A stretch of DNA of 64,000 bases, taken from positions 164,400-228,399 of the forward strand of contig NZ_JAABOK010000011.1 of the NCBI RefSeq assembly GCF_009928525.1, in the 5' to 3' direction. The DNA comes from Chitinophaga solisilvae (GTDB taxonomy: Bacteria > Bacteroidota > Bacteroidia > Chitinophagales > Chitinophagaceae). Positions 8,701-16,282 of this stretch are shown here, in pieces. The translations under genes were made by a program, and so were the position numbers. A model generated the notes under the pieces. The model was not told the DNA's origin and did not search any database. It was given only the letters and a program-made list of their open reading frames with translations. Every line of letters begins with the position of its first letter. Within the stretch, counting starts at the first letter, position 1.

Positions 8701-9395
8701 GGCCGCTCATTATGAAGCTCAATAATGAAAGGGATATCACCGGTATCTATATCTCCGGCCACCCGCTGGATGATTACCGCTTTGAGCTGAAACACTACAA
8801 TATGAACTCCGTACAGGAACTGGTAGAATACCAGGCGGAAATCAGCACACCCGGCAGCACCGGTGGCAGAGCGCGTGAACGCAACTTCCGCCTCGCCGTA
8901 TACATCACCAACGCACAGGAAAGAATTTCCCGTAACAACCGCCAGTTCGGGGTGATGACCATTGAAGACTATACCGGCAAATTTGAATTCGCGCTGTGGA
9001 GCGAAGATTTCATCCGCTTCGCCCCCTACCTGAAACCGGGCCTCTGCCTGTTCATCAACGGCGGCTTCAAATCCAAACGCTTCAATGATAACGAATATGA
9101 GTTCAAGGTTAGCGGTATCCAGCTGCTGCAGGAAGTAAAGAAAACACATACCAAACAGGTATTCCTCGCTACTGCTCCCAAACAGCTGAACCGCGAAACA
9201 GTAGACTTCCTCGTAGAAAATATCAACCGCTTCCCCGGTAACAGCACACTGCATGTACAGCTCACCGACCGCGACGATAACCTGCAGGTAAAATTGCATA
9301 CCTTCAATAAGAAAATCGAAATGAATGACGAGTTGGCACACTTCCTGCGAAAACAGCCGGATATTGATGTCTATATCGAAACTATCAATAAGTAG
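5754..9395 (+). CDS. dnaE: DNA polymerase III alpha subunit
   Basis: 1213 residues, the replicative polymerase (C family). The PHP domain begins at once with SHLHVHTQFSLLDG (residues 4-17). GPGRGSAAGSAVAYC (about 382-396) and the catalytic PDIDTDFDD motif follow, supplying D424 and D426; a third catalytic aspartate is D599 in KMDFLGLKTL. The conserved NKSHSTCYAFVAYQTAYLKA stretch follows in the fingers region. A C-terminal OB fold (around 'FRLAVYITNAQERISRNN') is present. Length matches Bacteroidota DnaE, slightly longer than E. coli's. The ATG at 5754 is directly before the PHP motif, so the start is firm. It lies downstream of palindrome copy 2 and 116 nt upstream of trxA. Confidence 0.98.
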   Translation: MVFSHLHVHTQFSLLDGAADIKSLYKKAMASNQPALAITDHGNMFGAFQFVAEAYNNKLNPADPKDKRLKVKPIVGCEFYLVENRFKRAFTREEKDIRYHQVLLAKDEEGYRNLIKLCSLGYMEGLYGKYPRIDKELILQYHKGLIATTCCLGASVPKTILRHGEDAGEQEFKWWLDIFGDDFYVEMQRHGIPEQDQVNAVLLKFAAKYNVKIIASNDSHYVDQADANAHDILLCINTGEKKSTPTNKEFSDDDVSMKNRRFAFYNDQFYFKTTEEMSALFHDLPQAIDNTNEIVDKVQLLDLKRDILLPNFPIPKEFITQDQYLRHITYEGARTRYTEMTADVEERINFELQVIENMGFAGYFLIVADFIKAGRDLGVFIGPGRGSAAGSAVAYCIGITNIDPIKYNLLFERFLNPDRKSMPDIDTDFDDEGRQKVIDYVVQKYGRNQVAQIITYGTMAAKMSIKDVARVMDLPLQDSNALAKLVPDKPGIQLDRIFNAPLDGEKGLSDKEGLAGEDIENVKKLRELIKGEDLQGEVLREACVLEGSVRNTGIHAAGIIIAPQDLYDLIPVSTAKDSDLLVTQFEGSIIESAGVIKMDFLGLKTLTIIKGALELIRMNHGVEIEIDNIPLDDAKTYELYQKGETNATFQFESPGMQKYLRELKPDRFDDLIAMNALYRPGPLEYIPSFIRRKHGLEPVTYDIPEMEEYLKDTYGITVYQEQVMLLSQKLANFSRGDADILRKAMGKKQIAVLNKMKAQFMEGCAANGHDPKVCDKVWTDWEAFASYAFNKSHSTCYAFVAYQTAYLKAHYPSEYMAAVLNCASNIEKITFFMEESKRMGIEVLPPDVNESLKGFAVNKQGHVRFGLGGLKGVGEAAIENLLEERKKEGAFKNVFDFIKRVNQRAVNKKSLEALVMSGAFDGFPEFHRAQYFHKPEGEQLTGLDKIVKFGQQVSAGSSNIGSLFADDILPDVEPPKIANCDPWPLIMKLNNERDITGIYISGHPLDDYRFELKHYNMNSVQELVEYQAEISTPGSTGGRARERNFRLAVYITNAQERISRNNRQFGVMTIEDYTGKFEFALWSEDFIRFAPYLKPGLCLFINGGFKSKRFNDNEYEFKVSGIQLLQEVKKTHTKQVFLATAPKQLNRETVDFLVENINRFPGNSTLHVQLTDRDDNLQVKLHTFNKKIEMNDELAHFLRKQPDIDVYIETINK

Positions 9396-9511
9396 GATGT
9401 CAAAAAAGCAGTAATTTGCACTCGGATCAGGATTTGATCATAATAACATCGTAAACAATCAAAGACTATCAAAAACAATCATTAATAACAACCTTTAAAT
9501 TATAATATTAT

Positions 9512-9829
9512 ATGGCTTTAGAATTCACTGACGCGAACTTTCAGTCAACAGTCTTAGACTCCGATAAATTATCTGTAATAGATTTCTGGGCAGAATGGTG
9601 TGGTCCTTGCCGTGCTATCGGACCAGTAATTGAAGAACTGTCTAAAGACTACGCCGGTAAAGTTAATATCGGCAAAGTTAACGTGGATCATAACCCACAG
9701 TTATCTATTGACTACGGTATCACCAGCATTCCGGCTATCCTGTTCGTAAAGAACGGCCAGGTAGTAGACAAACAGGTAGGCGCTGTTCCTAAATCAGTGC
9801 TGGAGAAAAAAATTCAGGCAAACCTCTAA
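9512..9829 (+). CDS. trxA: Thioredoxin
   Basis: 105 residues, a complete single-domain thioredoxin with active site WCGPC at 29-33 after 'SVIDFWAE', the cis-Pro region 'TSIPAILFVKNGQ', and the usual C-terminal helix. It has no signal peptide, so it is the cytoplasmic disulfide reductant acting with thioredoxin reductase. The preceding 116 nt are AT-rich with no Shine-Dalgarno sequence. A strong intrinsic terminator follows at 9871-9911, so trxA is probably transcribed as a short unit, alone or after dnaE. Confidence 0.97.
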   Translation: MALEFTDANFQSTVLDSDKLSVIDFWAEWCGPCRAIGPVIEELSKDYAGKVNIGKVNVDHNPQLSIDYGITSIPAILFVKNGQVVDKQVGAVPKSVLEKKIQANL

Positions 9830-9870
9830 TAAAGTAAGCCCGCCGGACGTTTTATAACTACCGGTGCAGG

Positions 9871-9911
9871 AAGCGGAGATGTGAGTAAGTGCTCGCATCT
9901 TCGCTTTTTTT
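9871..9911 (+). terminator. Intrinsic terminator of trxA
   Basis: Hairpin AAGCGGAGATGTGAG...CTCGCATCTTCGCTT, with stem segments AAGCG/CGCTT, GATG/CATC and GAG/CTC, followed by a run of seven T (9905-9911). It lies 40 nt after the trxA stop. A GTG inside this hairpin (9881) is the longest possible start of the next frame, which argues against that start. Confidence 0.85.
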
Positions 9912-9964
9912 ATGCCCATATCTCAGCAACGCTATGTATATTACATCATAAATATTTATCTTCT

Positions 9965-12118
9965 TTGCGTCAGACATTTATTATCCTGCTTACCTTACTT
10001 TACTGTCTTTCCGCCGCCGGCCAGCGGAAGTGCGGCACCACTGAGGCGCTGCAGCAGCGCTCCAGAAACAACCCTGCCTTACAGGAACTGATACGGACTA
10101 CCGAAAGAACCCTGGTACAGGGTCAGCAGCGGCAACGCATGGCCCGTACAGAGGCTTCCCCCCAGGTCATCACTATCCCCGTGGTGGTACATATCGTTAT
10201 GGATGAGCCCGGCCTGGTTACCGACGCACAGGTACGCTCCCAGATTGACGTGCTGAACCGGGACTTTACCGCTACCAATAAGGATATATCCGGGATACCG
10301 GCCGTATGGCAACCGCTGACAGGCAATACGCGGCTTAATTTCTGCCTGGCGCAGCGCACACCCGGCGGTGAACCCGCTACCGGCATTTTACGCACCACCA
10401 CCGCCGCCGGACGCAGCTTTGATATCTCCAACGGCAGCCCCGATGTGAAATATAATAGTACCGGCGGTTCCAATGCCTGGGATACCAGGAAATACCTCAA
10501 CATTTGGGTTACCCGCATCTCCGGCGACTTTCTCGGCGTTGCCGCCCCTCCCGGCATTGGCTACCCCGCCGAACAGGAAGGCGTAGTTATCCAGTATACC
10601 GCTTTTGGTACCACCGGCAGCGTAGGCCGCACCTTCAACCTCGGACGCACTACCACACATGAATTAGGTCACTACTTCGGACTGCGGCATATATGGGGTG
10701 ACGACAGCGGCAGCTGTACCCGCACCAATAACAAAGACGATGACGGCATTGACGATACCCCGCCACAGGGAGATAATACCTTCGGCTGCCCCGGCTTTCC
10801 TAAACTGGACAACTGCAGCGCCACCTATCCGGGTATCATGTTCATGAATTACATGGACTACTCCGACGACGCCTGCATGCACCTCTTTACTAACGGACAG
10901 GTAGACCGGATGCGCTTCGTACTCGAAAATATCCGGCCCTCCCTGATGACTTCCGACGGATGCCAGCCGGTGAGCCTTCCCGGCGAAGACGCTTCCCTGA
11001 CAACCATCAGCGGTACAAACGGCAAACAGTGCGATAACCGCATCACGCCGGTAGTTACGCTCCGTAACAAAGGCCGTAACCCGCTGACCAGCATCAACAT
11101 CCTTTACAGAATCAATAATGGTAATGTGGCTACCTACGCCTGGCGCGGTAACCTGGCCAGTCTTACCGAAACCACCGTTACACTGCCCTCTTCCACCGTA
11201 TCCATAGGGGTATATAACCTGAAAGCCTATACGAACCTGCCGAATGGCCTGCCGGATGCCAACACCGCTAATGATACCATTACCAGCCGTTTTAACTTTG
11301 ATGATATCGTAACACTTCCGTTTGAACAGGGCTTTGAAGATGACAGCTTCCCTCCTCCGGGATGGGTGATCTATAACCCTGACAGAAGTTTCACCTGGGA
11401 GCGCGAAAGGGCTGTAGGCCGTAACAGCCGGGCTTCTGCGCTGATCCGCAACCTGGGGTACAATGTCAATAACCAGACAGACGACCTCGTGACGCCCGTG
11501 ATTGATCCTCAGCAGGCAGATTCCGTTTTCCTGTTTTTTGACGTGGCCGCGGCAGTATACTCTGATCCCGGTACTCCGAATAATCCATGGGATACGCTGC
11601 AGGTACTTGTTACCAAAGATTGCCATCAGACCGGTAAACTGGCTTACCGCAAATGGGGTCGGAGACTGATTACGCATCCGGATGCGCTTACTACGGAATT
11701 TGTTCCTACCGCCAATGAATGGCGCCGGGATTCTGTGGATTTAACCGCATTCGTATCTAAAGAAAAATTTCAGGTTATCTTCAGAAACATCTCAAATTCA
11801 GAAAATAATATTTATATAGATAATATCAGGATTATCAGGAAAGATGTAAATCCTGCCCTGCGGGAAGCCGGCGTTCTGGTGAATCCTAACCCGACCGACG
11901 GCATCGTATGGGTCACATTTTTTGAAGTTCCGGCAGACCTGTTACAGGTATCCCTGTACAACGCAAATGGTCAGCTCATCGCCACCAAACCACCCGGCGC
12001 CATCGCCGCCAATAACCGGATGACCTTTAATTTGGTAAATGAGCCAAATGGTGTTTATTTTGTAAAATTAATTTACAGGAACAGAGCCAAGACCATTAAA
12101 TTAATGAAAGTAAGATGA
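9965..12118 (+). CDS. M43 (pappalysin-like) secreted zinc metalloprotease with T9SS sorting domain
   Basis: About 717 residues from a TTG at 9965, which gives a clean signal peptide (RQTFIILLTLLYCLSAAG). The frame is open to a GTG at 9881, but that lies within the trxA terminator. No in-frame ATG precedes the mature region, so the start is uncertain. The zinc motif HELGHYFGLRH (about 232-242) and a Met-turn MNYMDY (about 294-299) identify metzincin family M43. Then come a jelly-roll-like region (about 430-625) and a C-terminal module ('NPNPTDG...VSLYNANGQL...NGVYFVKL') typical of type A T9SS substrates. It should therefore be exported and processed at the outer membrane. The stop overlaps the mqnE start (ATGA). 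Confidence 0.88.
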   Translation: MRQTFIILLTLLYCLSAAGQRKCGTTEALQQRSRNNPALQELIRTTERTLVQGQQRQRMARTEASPQVITIPVVVHIVMDEPGLVTDAQVRSQIDVLNRDFTATNKDISGIPAVWQPLTGNTRLNFCLAQRTPGGEPATGILRTTTAAGRSFDISNGSPDVKYNSTGGSNAWDTRKYLNIWVTRISGDFLGVAAPPGIGYPAEQEGVVIQYTAFGTTGSVGRTFNLGRTTTHELGHYFGLRHIWGDDSGSCTRTNNKDDDGIDDTPPQGDNTFGCPGFPKLDNCSATYPGIMFMNYMDYSDDACMHLFTNGQVDRMRFVLENIRPSLMTSDGCQPVSLPGEDASLTTISGTNGKQCDNRITPVVTLRNKGRNPLTSINILYRINNGNVATYAWRGNLASLTETTVTLPSSTVSIGVYNLKAYTNLPNGLPDANTANDTITSRFNFDDIVTLPFEQGFEDDSFPPPGWVIYNPDRSFTWERERAVGRNSRASALIRNLGYNVNNQTDDLVTPVIDPQQADSVFLFFDVAAAVYSDPGTPNNPWDTLQVLVTKDCHQTGKLAYRKWGRRLITHPDALTTEFVPTANEWRRDSVDLTAFVSKEKFQVIFRNISNSENNIYIDNIRIIRKDVNPALREAGVLVNPNPTDGIVWVTFFEVPADLLQVSLYNANGQLIATKPPGAIAANNRMTFNLVNEPNGVYFVKLIYRNRAKTIKLMKVR

Positions 12119-13296
12119 CGATGAGACAAGACTACCCGGCTGTTCAGGAGCTGCTGACACAAGCAACACTCGACACTTCACTGAAGCGCATAGCGCAAAA
12201 AATTCTGCAACAGGAAAGAATTACGCCCGAAGAAGGGCTCACCTTATTCGAGAAAGGCGATATCGGTTTTGTAGGGGCACTGGCCAACCATGTGCGTGAG
12301 CGCATGCACGGCGATAAAACTTACTTCAATCGCAATTTTCATATTGAACCCACCAACGTATGCGTGTTCACCTGCCACTTCTGCTCTTATTCAAGGTTGT
12401 ATAAAAACCGGGAAGACGGCTGGGAGCTGAGCATAGACCAGATGATGGACATCGTGAAAGGATACGATGGCCAGCCGGTTACCGAAGTACATATTGTTGG
12501 CGGCGTGCATCCTAAAATGCAGCTGGACTTCTTTGTGGAACTGATTCGGCAAATCAGGGCACACCGTCCGGACCTGCACGTCAAAGGATTCACCGCAGTG
12601 GAACTGGACTATATGTTCCGTAAAGCTAAAGTCAGCGTAGACGAAGGCATGCGCATCCTCAACGAAGCAGGCCTCCAGTCCATGCCCGGCGGCGGCGCTG
12701 AAATTTTCCACCCGGACGTACGCGCCAAAATCTGCCATGATAAAGTAGATGCAGACGGATGGCTCGCCATTCACAGGGCGGCGCACCTGCGTGGTATGCA
12801 TACCAATGCGACCATGCTCTACGGCCACATCGAGACATTTGAACACCGCATAGATCATATGGAACGCCTGCGTCAGCTGCAGGATGAAACCAACGGCTTC
12901 AATACCTTCATTCCACTCAAGTTCAGGAACAAAGGCAACGATATGTCCGATATTGCGGAAACCTCCATTGTAGAAGACCTGCGGCTCTATGCCATCGCAC
13001 GCCTGTACATGGATAACTTCCCTCACCTGAAAGCCTACTGGCCTATGCTGGGAAGAAATACCGCACAGCTTACCCTCTCCTTTGGTGTTAATGACCTGGA
13101 CGGTACCATCGACGATACCACTAAAATATATTCCATGGCCGGCGCGGAAGAACAAAACCCTTCCATGAACACAGCGCAACTGGCCAATCTGATTAAACTG
13201 GCCGGCAGAAAACCAATTGAAAGGGATACTGTTTACAACGAAATAAAAGATTATTCCGAAGTAGTATTTTCTGATGAAGAAATACTCGCTAAATAA
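12115..13296 (+). CDS. mqnE: Aminofutalosine synthase (radical SAM), menaquinone biosynthesis
   Basis: 393 residues. The radical-SAM cluster motif C83-x3-C87-x2-C90 (CVFTCHFC) follows 'HIEPTNV', as in MqnE. 'SMPGGGAEIFHPDVRAKIC' is characteristic of MqnE and helps separate it from MqnC. The enzyme joins 3-[(1-carboxyvinyl)oxy]benzoate and SAM-derived adenosyl radical to make aminofutalosine in the alternative menaquinone route. No other mqn gene is in the window. The start codon overlaps the metalloprotease stop by ATGA, implying translational coupling to an unrelated secreted protease. The DUF192 gene follows after 14 nt. Confidence 0.93.
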   Translation: MTMRQDYPAVQELLTQATLDTSLKRIAQKILQQERITPEEGLTLFEKGDIGFVGALANHVRERMHGDKTYFNRNFHIEPTNVCVFTCHFCSYSRLYKNREDGWELSIDQMMDIVKGYDGQPVTEVHIVGGVHPKMQLDFFVELIRQIRAHRPDLHVKGFTAVELDYMFRKAKVSVDEGMRILNEAGLQSMPGGGAEIFHPDVRAKICHDKVDADGWLAIHRAAHLRGMHTNATMLYGHIETFEHRIDHMERLRQLQDETNGFNTFIPLKFRNKGNDMSDIAETSIVEDLRLYAIARLYMDNFPHLKAYWPMLGRNTAQLTLSFGVNDLDGTIDDTTKIYSMAGAEEQNPSMNTAQLANLIKLAGRKPIERDTVYNEIKDYSEVVFSDEEILAK

Positions 13297-13310
13297 GCTC
13301 ACGTAATCTT

Positions 13311-13841
13311 ATGCAATTACATCTGAAATGCATACTGCTAGCCGCTTTGTACACTGCGGGATGTCAGGGGAATGCCGGTAATAACACCGCCGGCACTGCT
13401 GATACCGGCACAGTCACCACTACGCCGGCTGTTACCGCTACCTCCAACGGCAGCGAATTTAAAAAGGACGGCACACTGGATTTCCTGTCTAAAAACCAGG
13501 CGGACACCATCCGCAAAATTGATATTCAGGTAGCGCAGACCGACCAGCAGCGCGAAGATGGGCTTATGTACAGAAGATCCATGACAGATGAACAAGGTAT
13601 GCTGTTTATCTTCCCAGATATGGAAGAACGCTCCTTCTGGATGAAAAATACCTACATCTCCCTGGATATTATTTACATAGATGACAAAATGGAGATCGTT
13701 TCCATCCAGAAATACGCAACACCACTCTCTGAAGAAGGACTACCTTCTTTCAAAAAAGCCAAATACGTATTAGAAGTAAACGGTGGCTTCTGCGACAAAT
13801 ACCATATTGCGTATGGAGATAAGGTTTTCTTTAGAATTTAA
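13311..13841 (+). CDS. DUF192 lipoprotein
   Basis: 176 residues. A lipoprotein signal has its Cys at 18 (YTAGC), then a Thr/Ala/Gly-rich linker to about 50. The DUF192 domain (about 60-176) contains the family's 'REDGLMYRRSM', 'GMLFIFPDMEERSFWMKNT' and 'ISLDIIYID' blocks. DUF192 proteins are small beta-rich periplasmic or surface proteins of unknown biochemical role. It is cotranscribed with mqnE (14 nt gap). The TAA stop (13839-13841) overlaps the first bases of palindrome copy 3. Confidence 0.9.
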   Translation: MQLHLKCILLAALYTAGCQGNAGNNTAGTADTGTVTTTPAVTATSNGSEFKKDGTLDFLSKNQADTIRKIDIQVAQTDQQREDGLMYRRSMTDEQGMLFIFPDMEERSFWMKNTYISLDIIYIDDKMEIVSIQKYATPLSEEGLPSFKKAKYVLEVNGGFCDKYHIAYGDKVFFRI

Positions 13842-13960
13842 TTACGAATTACGAATTGCGAATTACGAATGAGGAGCGAAGACATAAGCGAAGAAGTAAA
13901 TTCTTTATCCGCTTATGTCTTCGCTCCTCATTCGTAATTCGTAATTCGCAATTCGTAATT
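13840..13960. repeat. Heptad-armed palindrome, copy 3
   Basis: Arms 13840-13890 and 13910-13960 (51 nt) differ at two positions, both A/G heptad differences. The loop is 19 nt and itself contains a short AGAA...TTCT symmetry. The inner stem has CGAAGACATAAGCG. It begins within the DUF192 stop codon, in a convergent gap that also has a conventional terminator just downstream. Core and loop are nearly the same as in copy 6. Confidence 0.93.
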
Positions 13961-13976
13961 CAAAGCCCATACAGGA

Positions 13977-14004
13977 AGCCCCGGCAGATGCCGGGGCTTT
14001 TTTT
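13977..14004. terminator. Terminator between DUF192 and Rnk-like genes
   Basis: GC-rich hairpin AGCCCCGGCA-GA-TGCCGGGGCT followed by a T run (to 14004). A preceding A-rich side is weak, so it is best suited to the plus-strand transcript (mqnE-DUF192). It sits 16 nt past palindrome copy 3. Confidence 0.85.
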
Positions 14005-14044
14005 GCTTGTGATACATATTTGATCGCTAACATAATAGCCTGTT

Positions 14045-14419
14045 TCATTGTCCTGCTCCGTCGTTGATGACACGCAGAATGTGCAGCTGGGTTTTACCTG
14101 CCGGCACTTCCCAGTCGATAATATCGCCGGTGCTGTAACCCAGCAGGGCGGTACCTATCGGAGACAGGATTGATAATTTCCCCTGCTGTATATTGCTGGC
14201 AGCAGGTAATACCAGTTTCACCTCCCGTACAGCACCGCTGCGTACATCTCTGAACTGCAGCAGGGAATTTACCTGTACTACATCTTCCGGTATTTTGTGT
14301 TTTCTGATAACCGCCCTCTCCAGCTCTTCCCGGAGCTTTTCCGTGCCGGGTGAATGATAGCAGAGGGTCTTTAAAATTTCGTAATCATGTTGGGATACAA
14401 TAATCTGCTTCTTTTTCAT
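14045..14419 (-). CDS. GreA/GreB C-terminal-domain protein, Rnk-like
   Basis: 124 residues. An N-terminal short helical part ('SQHDYEILKTL', 'REELERAVI') precedes a GreA/GreB C-terminal domain (about 45-118) with 'FRDVRSGAVREVKLVLP' and 'SILSPIGTALLGYSTGDIIDWEVP'. The long coiled-coil that carries the cleavage-stimulating acidic residues in GreA is missing. This is the architecture of Rnk (regulator of nucleoside diphosphate kinase), which binds RNA polymerase. It follows the FMN glutamate-synthase-like gene after 16 nt on the same strand. Confidence 0.85.
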   Translation of the reverse strand: MKKKQIIVSQHDYEILKTLCYHSPGTEKLREELERAVIRKHKIPEDVVQVNSLLQFRDVRSGAVREVKLVLPAASNIQQGKLSILSPIGTALLGYSTGDIIDWEVPAGKTQLHILRVINDGAGQ

Positions 14420-14435
14420 GATAACAAGGGTTTTA

Positions 14436-16001
14436 TCAGTTATTGACTGTCTGCCCCGGATAGAGGGCTACCCCATTGGAACGACCGTTATCCGGTGCAT
14501 ATATTTCTTCATATGATCGTATATCCGTTCTCGTTACTCTCCTATACATGGCGGCAGGATTAATTTTATCTGCAGCAGCATATCCACAGGCGCCCATCAG
14601 TTCCGCGAGCGCATAGATGGTATTGCGGTGGAAATTGGCTACACGTACGCGTTTGTCTTCCACATTCACGCCCTGGTACAGGGACGGGTCCTGTGTGGCT
14701 ACGCCAACCGGGCAGCTGCCGCTGTCGCATTGCAAAGCCTGGATACAACCCAAAGCCAGCATCATGCCTCTGGCGCTGTAGCAGGCGTCTGCACCCAGTG
14801 CCAGTACTTTCATGATATCAAAGCCGGTAATAATTTTACCGCTGGCCATGATGCGGATATGTTCCTTCAGCTTATACTGTTTCAGCATATTCGCCACAAA
14901 AGCCAATGCGTCATAGAGGGGCATACCAATGGAATCCGTGAACTCCAGCGGAGCTGCACCGGTACCGCCTTCTGCACCGTCTACCGTAATAAAATCAGGA
15001 TATATGCCGGTATTGATCATCGCCTGACAGATACGTTCAAATTCATCCTTGCGGCCCACGCACAGTTTGAAACCAACAGGCTTACCACCGGAAAGGTCGC
15101 GCAGCTGCTGCAGGAATACCAGCATTTCGTATTCATTGGAAAATGCAGTATGTCCTGCCGGAGATAATACGCTGATGCCGGGCTTCACTTTACGGATAGC
15201 CGCAATTTCAGGTGTATTCTTCGCTGCAGGCAGCACGCCTCCTTTACCCGGCTTGGCGCCCTGGCTCAGTTTCAGCTCCACCATCTTTACAGATGGTGCA
15301 GCAACTGCCGCGGTATATACTTCCGGAGAGAAGTTACCGTGTTCGTCACGGCAACCGAAATAACCGGTTCCGATCTGCCAGATCAGGTCACCACCATTCT
15401 CCAGGTGGTACGGACTGATACCTCCCTCTCCTGTATTATGTGCGAAATGCCCCAGTAGCGCACCGCCGTTGAGGGAAAGCACCGCCGTTTTACTCAGCGC
15501 ACCGTAACTCATTGCGCTGATGTTGAGCAGGCTGGCATCATAAGGTTGTCTGCATTGTGTATTTCCAATGGTTACTCTCAGTGATTCAGGTTTTACCTTC
15601 AGCGGAAAGGCAGTATGCGCAGCCCATTCATAGCCCGGCTCGTACATGTTTTCCAGCGCACCGAAAGCAACGGTTTGTTTAACATCCTTTGCACGCTGAT
15701 ATACTACCGCACGCTGCCTTCTGTTGAAAGGGCGGCCGTCTGTGTCAGACTCAAAAAAATACTGGCGCATCTCCGGCCTGATCTGCTCCAGCATATAGCG
15801 TGCGCGCCCCAGCAGCGGGTAATTGCGCAGCAAAGCATGTTTGCGCTGCAGGCGGTCGTACAATGCAAGCACTGTAAGCCCTACTGCCAGCGGCAGTAAA
15901 ATCCATCCTGATAAATAACCGCGATAAAGGCTAGCAGCCACACTTACATCCAGCAACAGGCATACAAAGTAAATTGCCCATCGTGCCATCCGATGATTCA
16001 T
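14436..16001 (-). CDS. FMN-binding glutamate-synthase-family protein, membrane-anchored
   Basis: 521 residues from the ATG at 16001; an upstream TTG at 16049 is less likely. Residues about 5-50 form one or two membrane segments. The rest is the FMN-binding (beta/alpha)8 domain of glutamate synthase: 'NISAMSYGALSKTAVLSLNG', 'GEGGISPYH', 'ITVDGAEGGTGAAPLEF' and a Cys pair in CDSGSCPVGVATQDP near the iron-sulfur region of GltB. It lacks the glutaminase and C-terminal GXGXG domains of full GltB. It may use free ammonia or an unknown nitrogen substrate; the reaction is not known for this stand-alone form. The gene has an approximately 240-nt leader and is followed by the Rnk-like gene. Confidence 0.85.
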   Translation of the reverse strand: MNHRMARWAIYFVCLLLDVSVAASLYRGYLSGWILLPLAVGLTVLALYDRLQRKHALLRNYPLLGRARYMLEQIRPEMRQYFFESDTDGRPFNRRQRAVVYQRAKDVKQTVAFGALENMYEPGYEWAAHTAFPLKVKPESLRVTIGNTQCRQPYDASLLNISAMSYGALSKTAVLSLNGGALLGHFAHNTGEGGISPYHLENGGDLIWQIGTGYFGCRDEHGNFSPEVYTAAVAAPSVKMVELKLSQGAKPGKGGVLPAAKNTPEIAAIRKVKPGISVLSPAGHTAFSNEYEMLVFLQQLRDLSGGKPVGFKLCVGRKDEFERICQAMINTGIYPDFITVDGAEGGTGAAPLEFTDSIGMPLYDALAFVANMLKQYKLKEHIRIMASGKIITGFDIMKVLALGADACYSARGMMLALGCIQALQCDSGSCPVGVATQDPSLYQGVNVEDKRVRVANFHRNTIYALAELMGACGYAAADKINPAAMYRRVTRTDIRSYEEIYAPDNGRSNGVALYPGQTVNN

Positions 16002-16081
16002 AAAACTGTTTTTATAAGATTGTTTTGGAATAATGCAAATTGGATTCAACTACCTGTATAATAGATACACGTAAGTCATCC

Positions 16082-16222
16082 CCCGGTACAACTGTTACGA
16101 TGCTATAAGTTGCCCGGGCTTAATTGTTGAAGTCTTTGGGACAGGATAAAAATGGCAGCAGGAAACCCACAGTACGCTTGCCGGTACAGGGATTGCTACA
16201 GAAGAATAATATGTTTGCTGCC
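16082..16222 (-). promoter_or_regulatory. Possible structured 5' leader of the glutamate-synthase-like gene
   Basis: Two inverted repeats lie between the -7-type box at 16251-16258 and the ATG at 16001. The first is 16154-16160/16216-16222 (GGCAGCA/TGCTGCC), enclosing further complementarity (CCTGTAC/GTACTGTGG on the minus strand) and followed on the minus strand by ATTTTTATCC. The second is 16082-16093/16108-16118 (CCCGG..CAACT/AGTTG.CCGGG). The first could be a terminator or attenuator. No known riboswitch consensus was recognised. Confidence 0.35.
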
Positions 16223-16250
16223 TTAATCAATGTTGTCAGTTCTCTTGACA

Positions 16251-16258
16251 CAAAGATA
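16251..16258 (-). promoter_or_regulatory. Putative -7 box upstream of the glutamate-synthase-like gene
   Basis: CAAAGATA on the plus strand is TATCTTTG on the minus strand, an exact TAnnTTTG. It lies just past the stop of the cytochrome c gene and would give a leader of about 240 nt. No clear -33 TTG is seen. Confidence 0.35.
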
Positions 16259-16282
16259 GGGCGTTTTATTCATATAAGCGTA

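Noticed and set aside
10664..11677. 337-codon frame opposite the M43 protease
   Set aside because: The sense strand encodes a complete protease with zinc motif and sorting domain; the antisense frame has no recognisable features.
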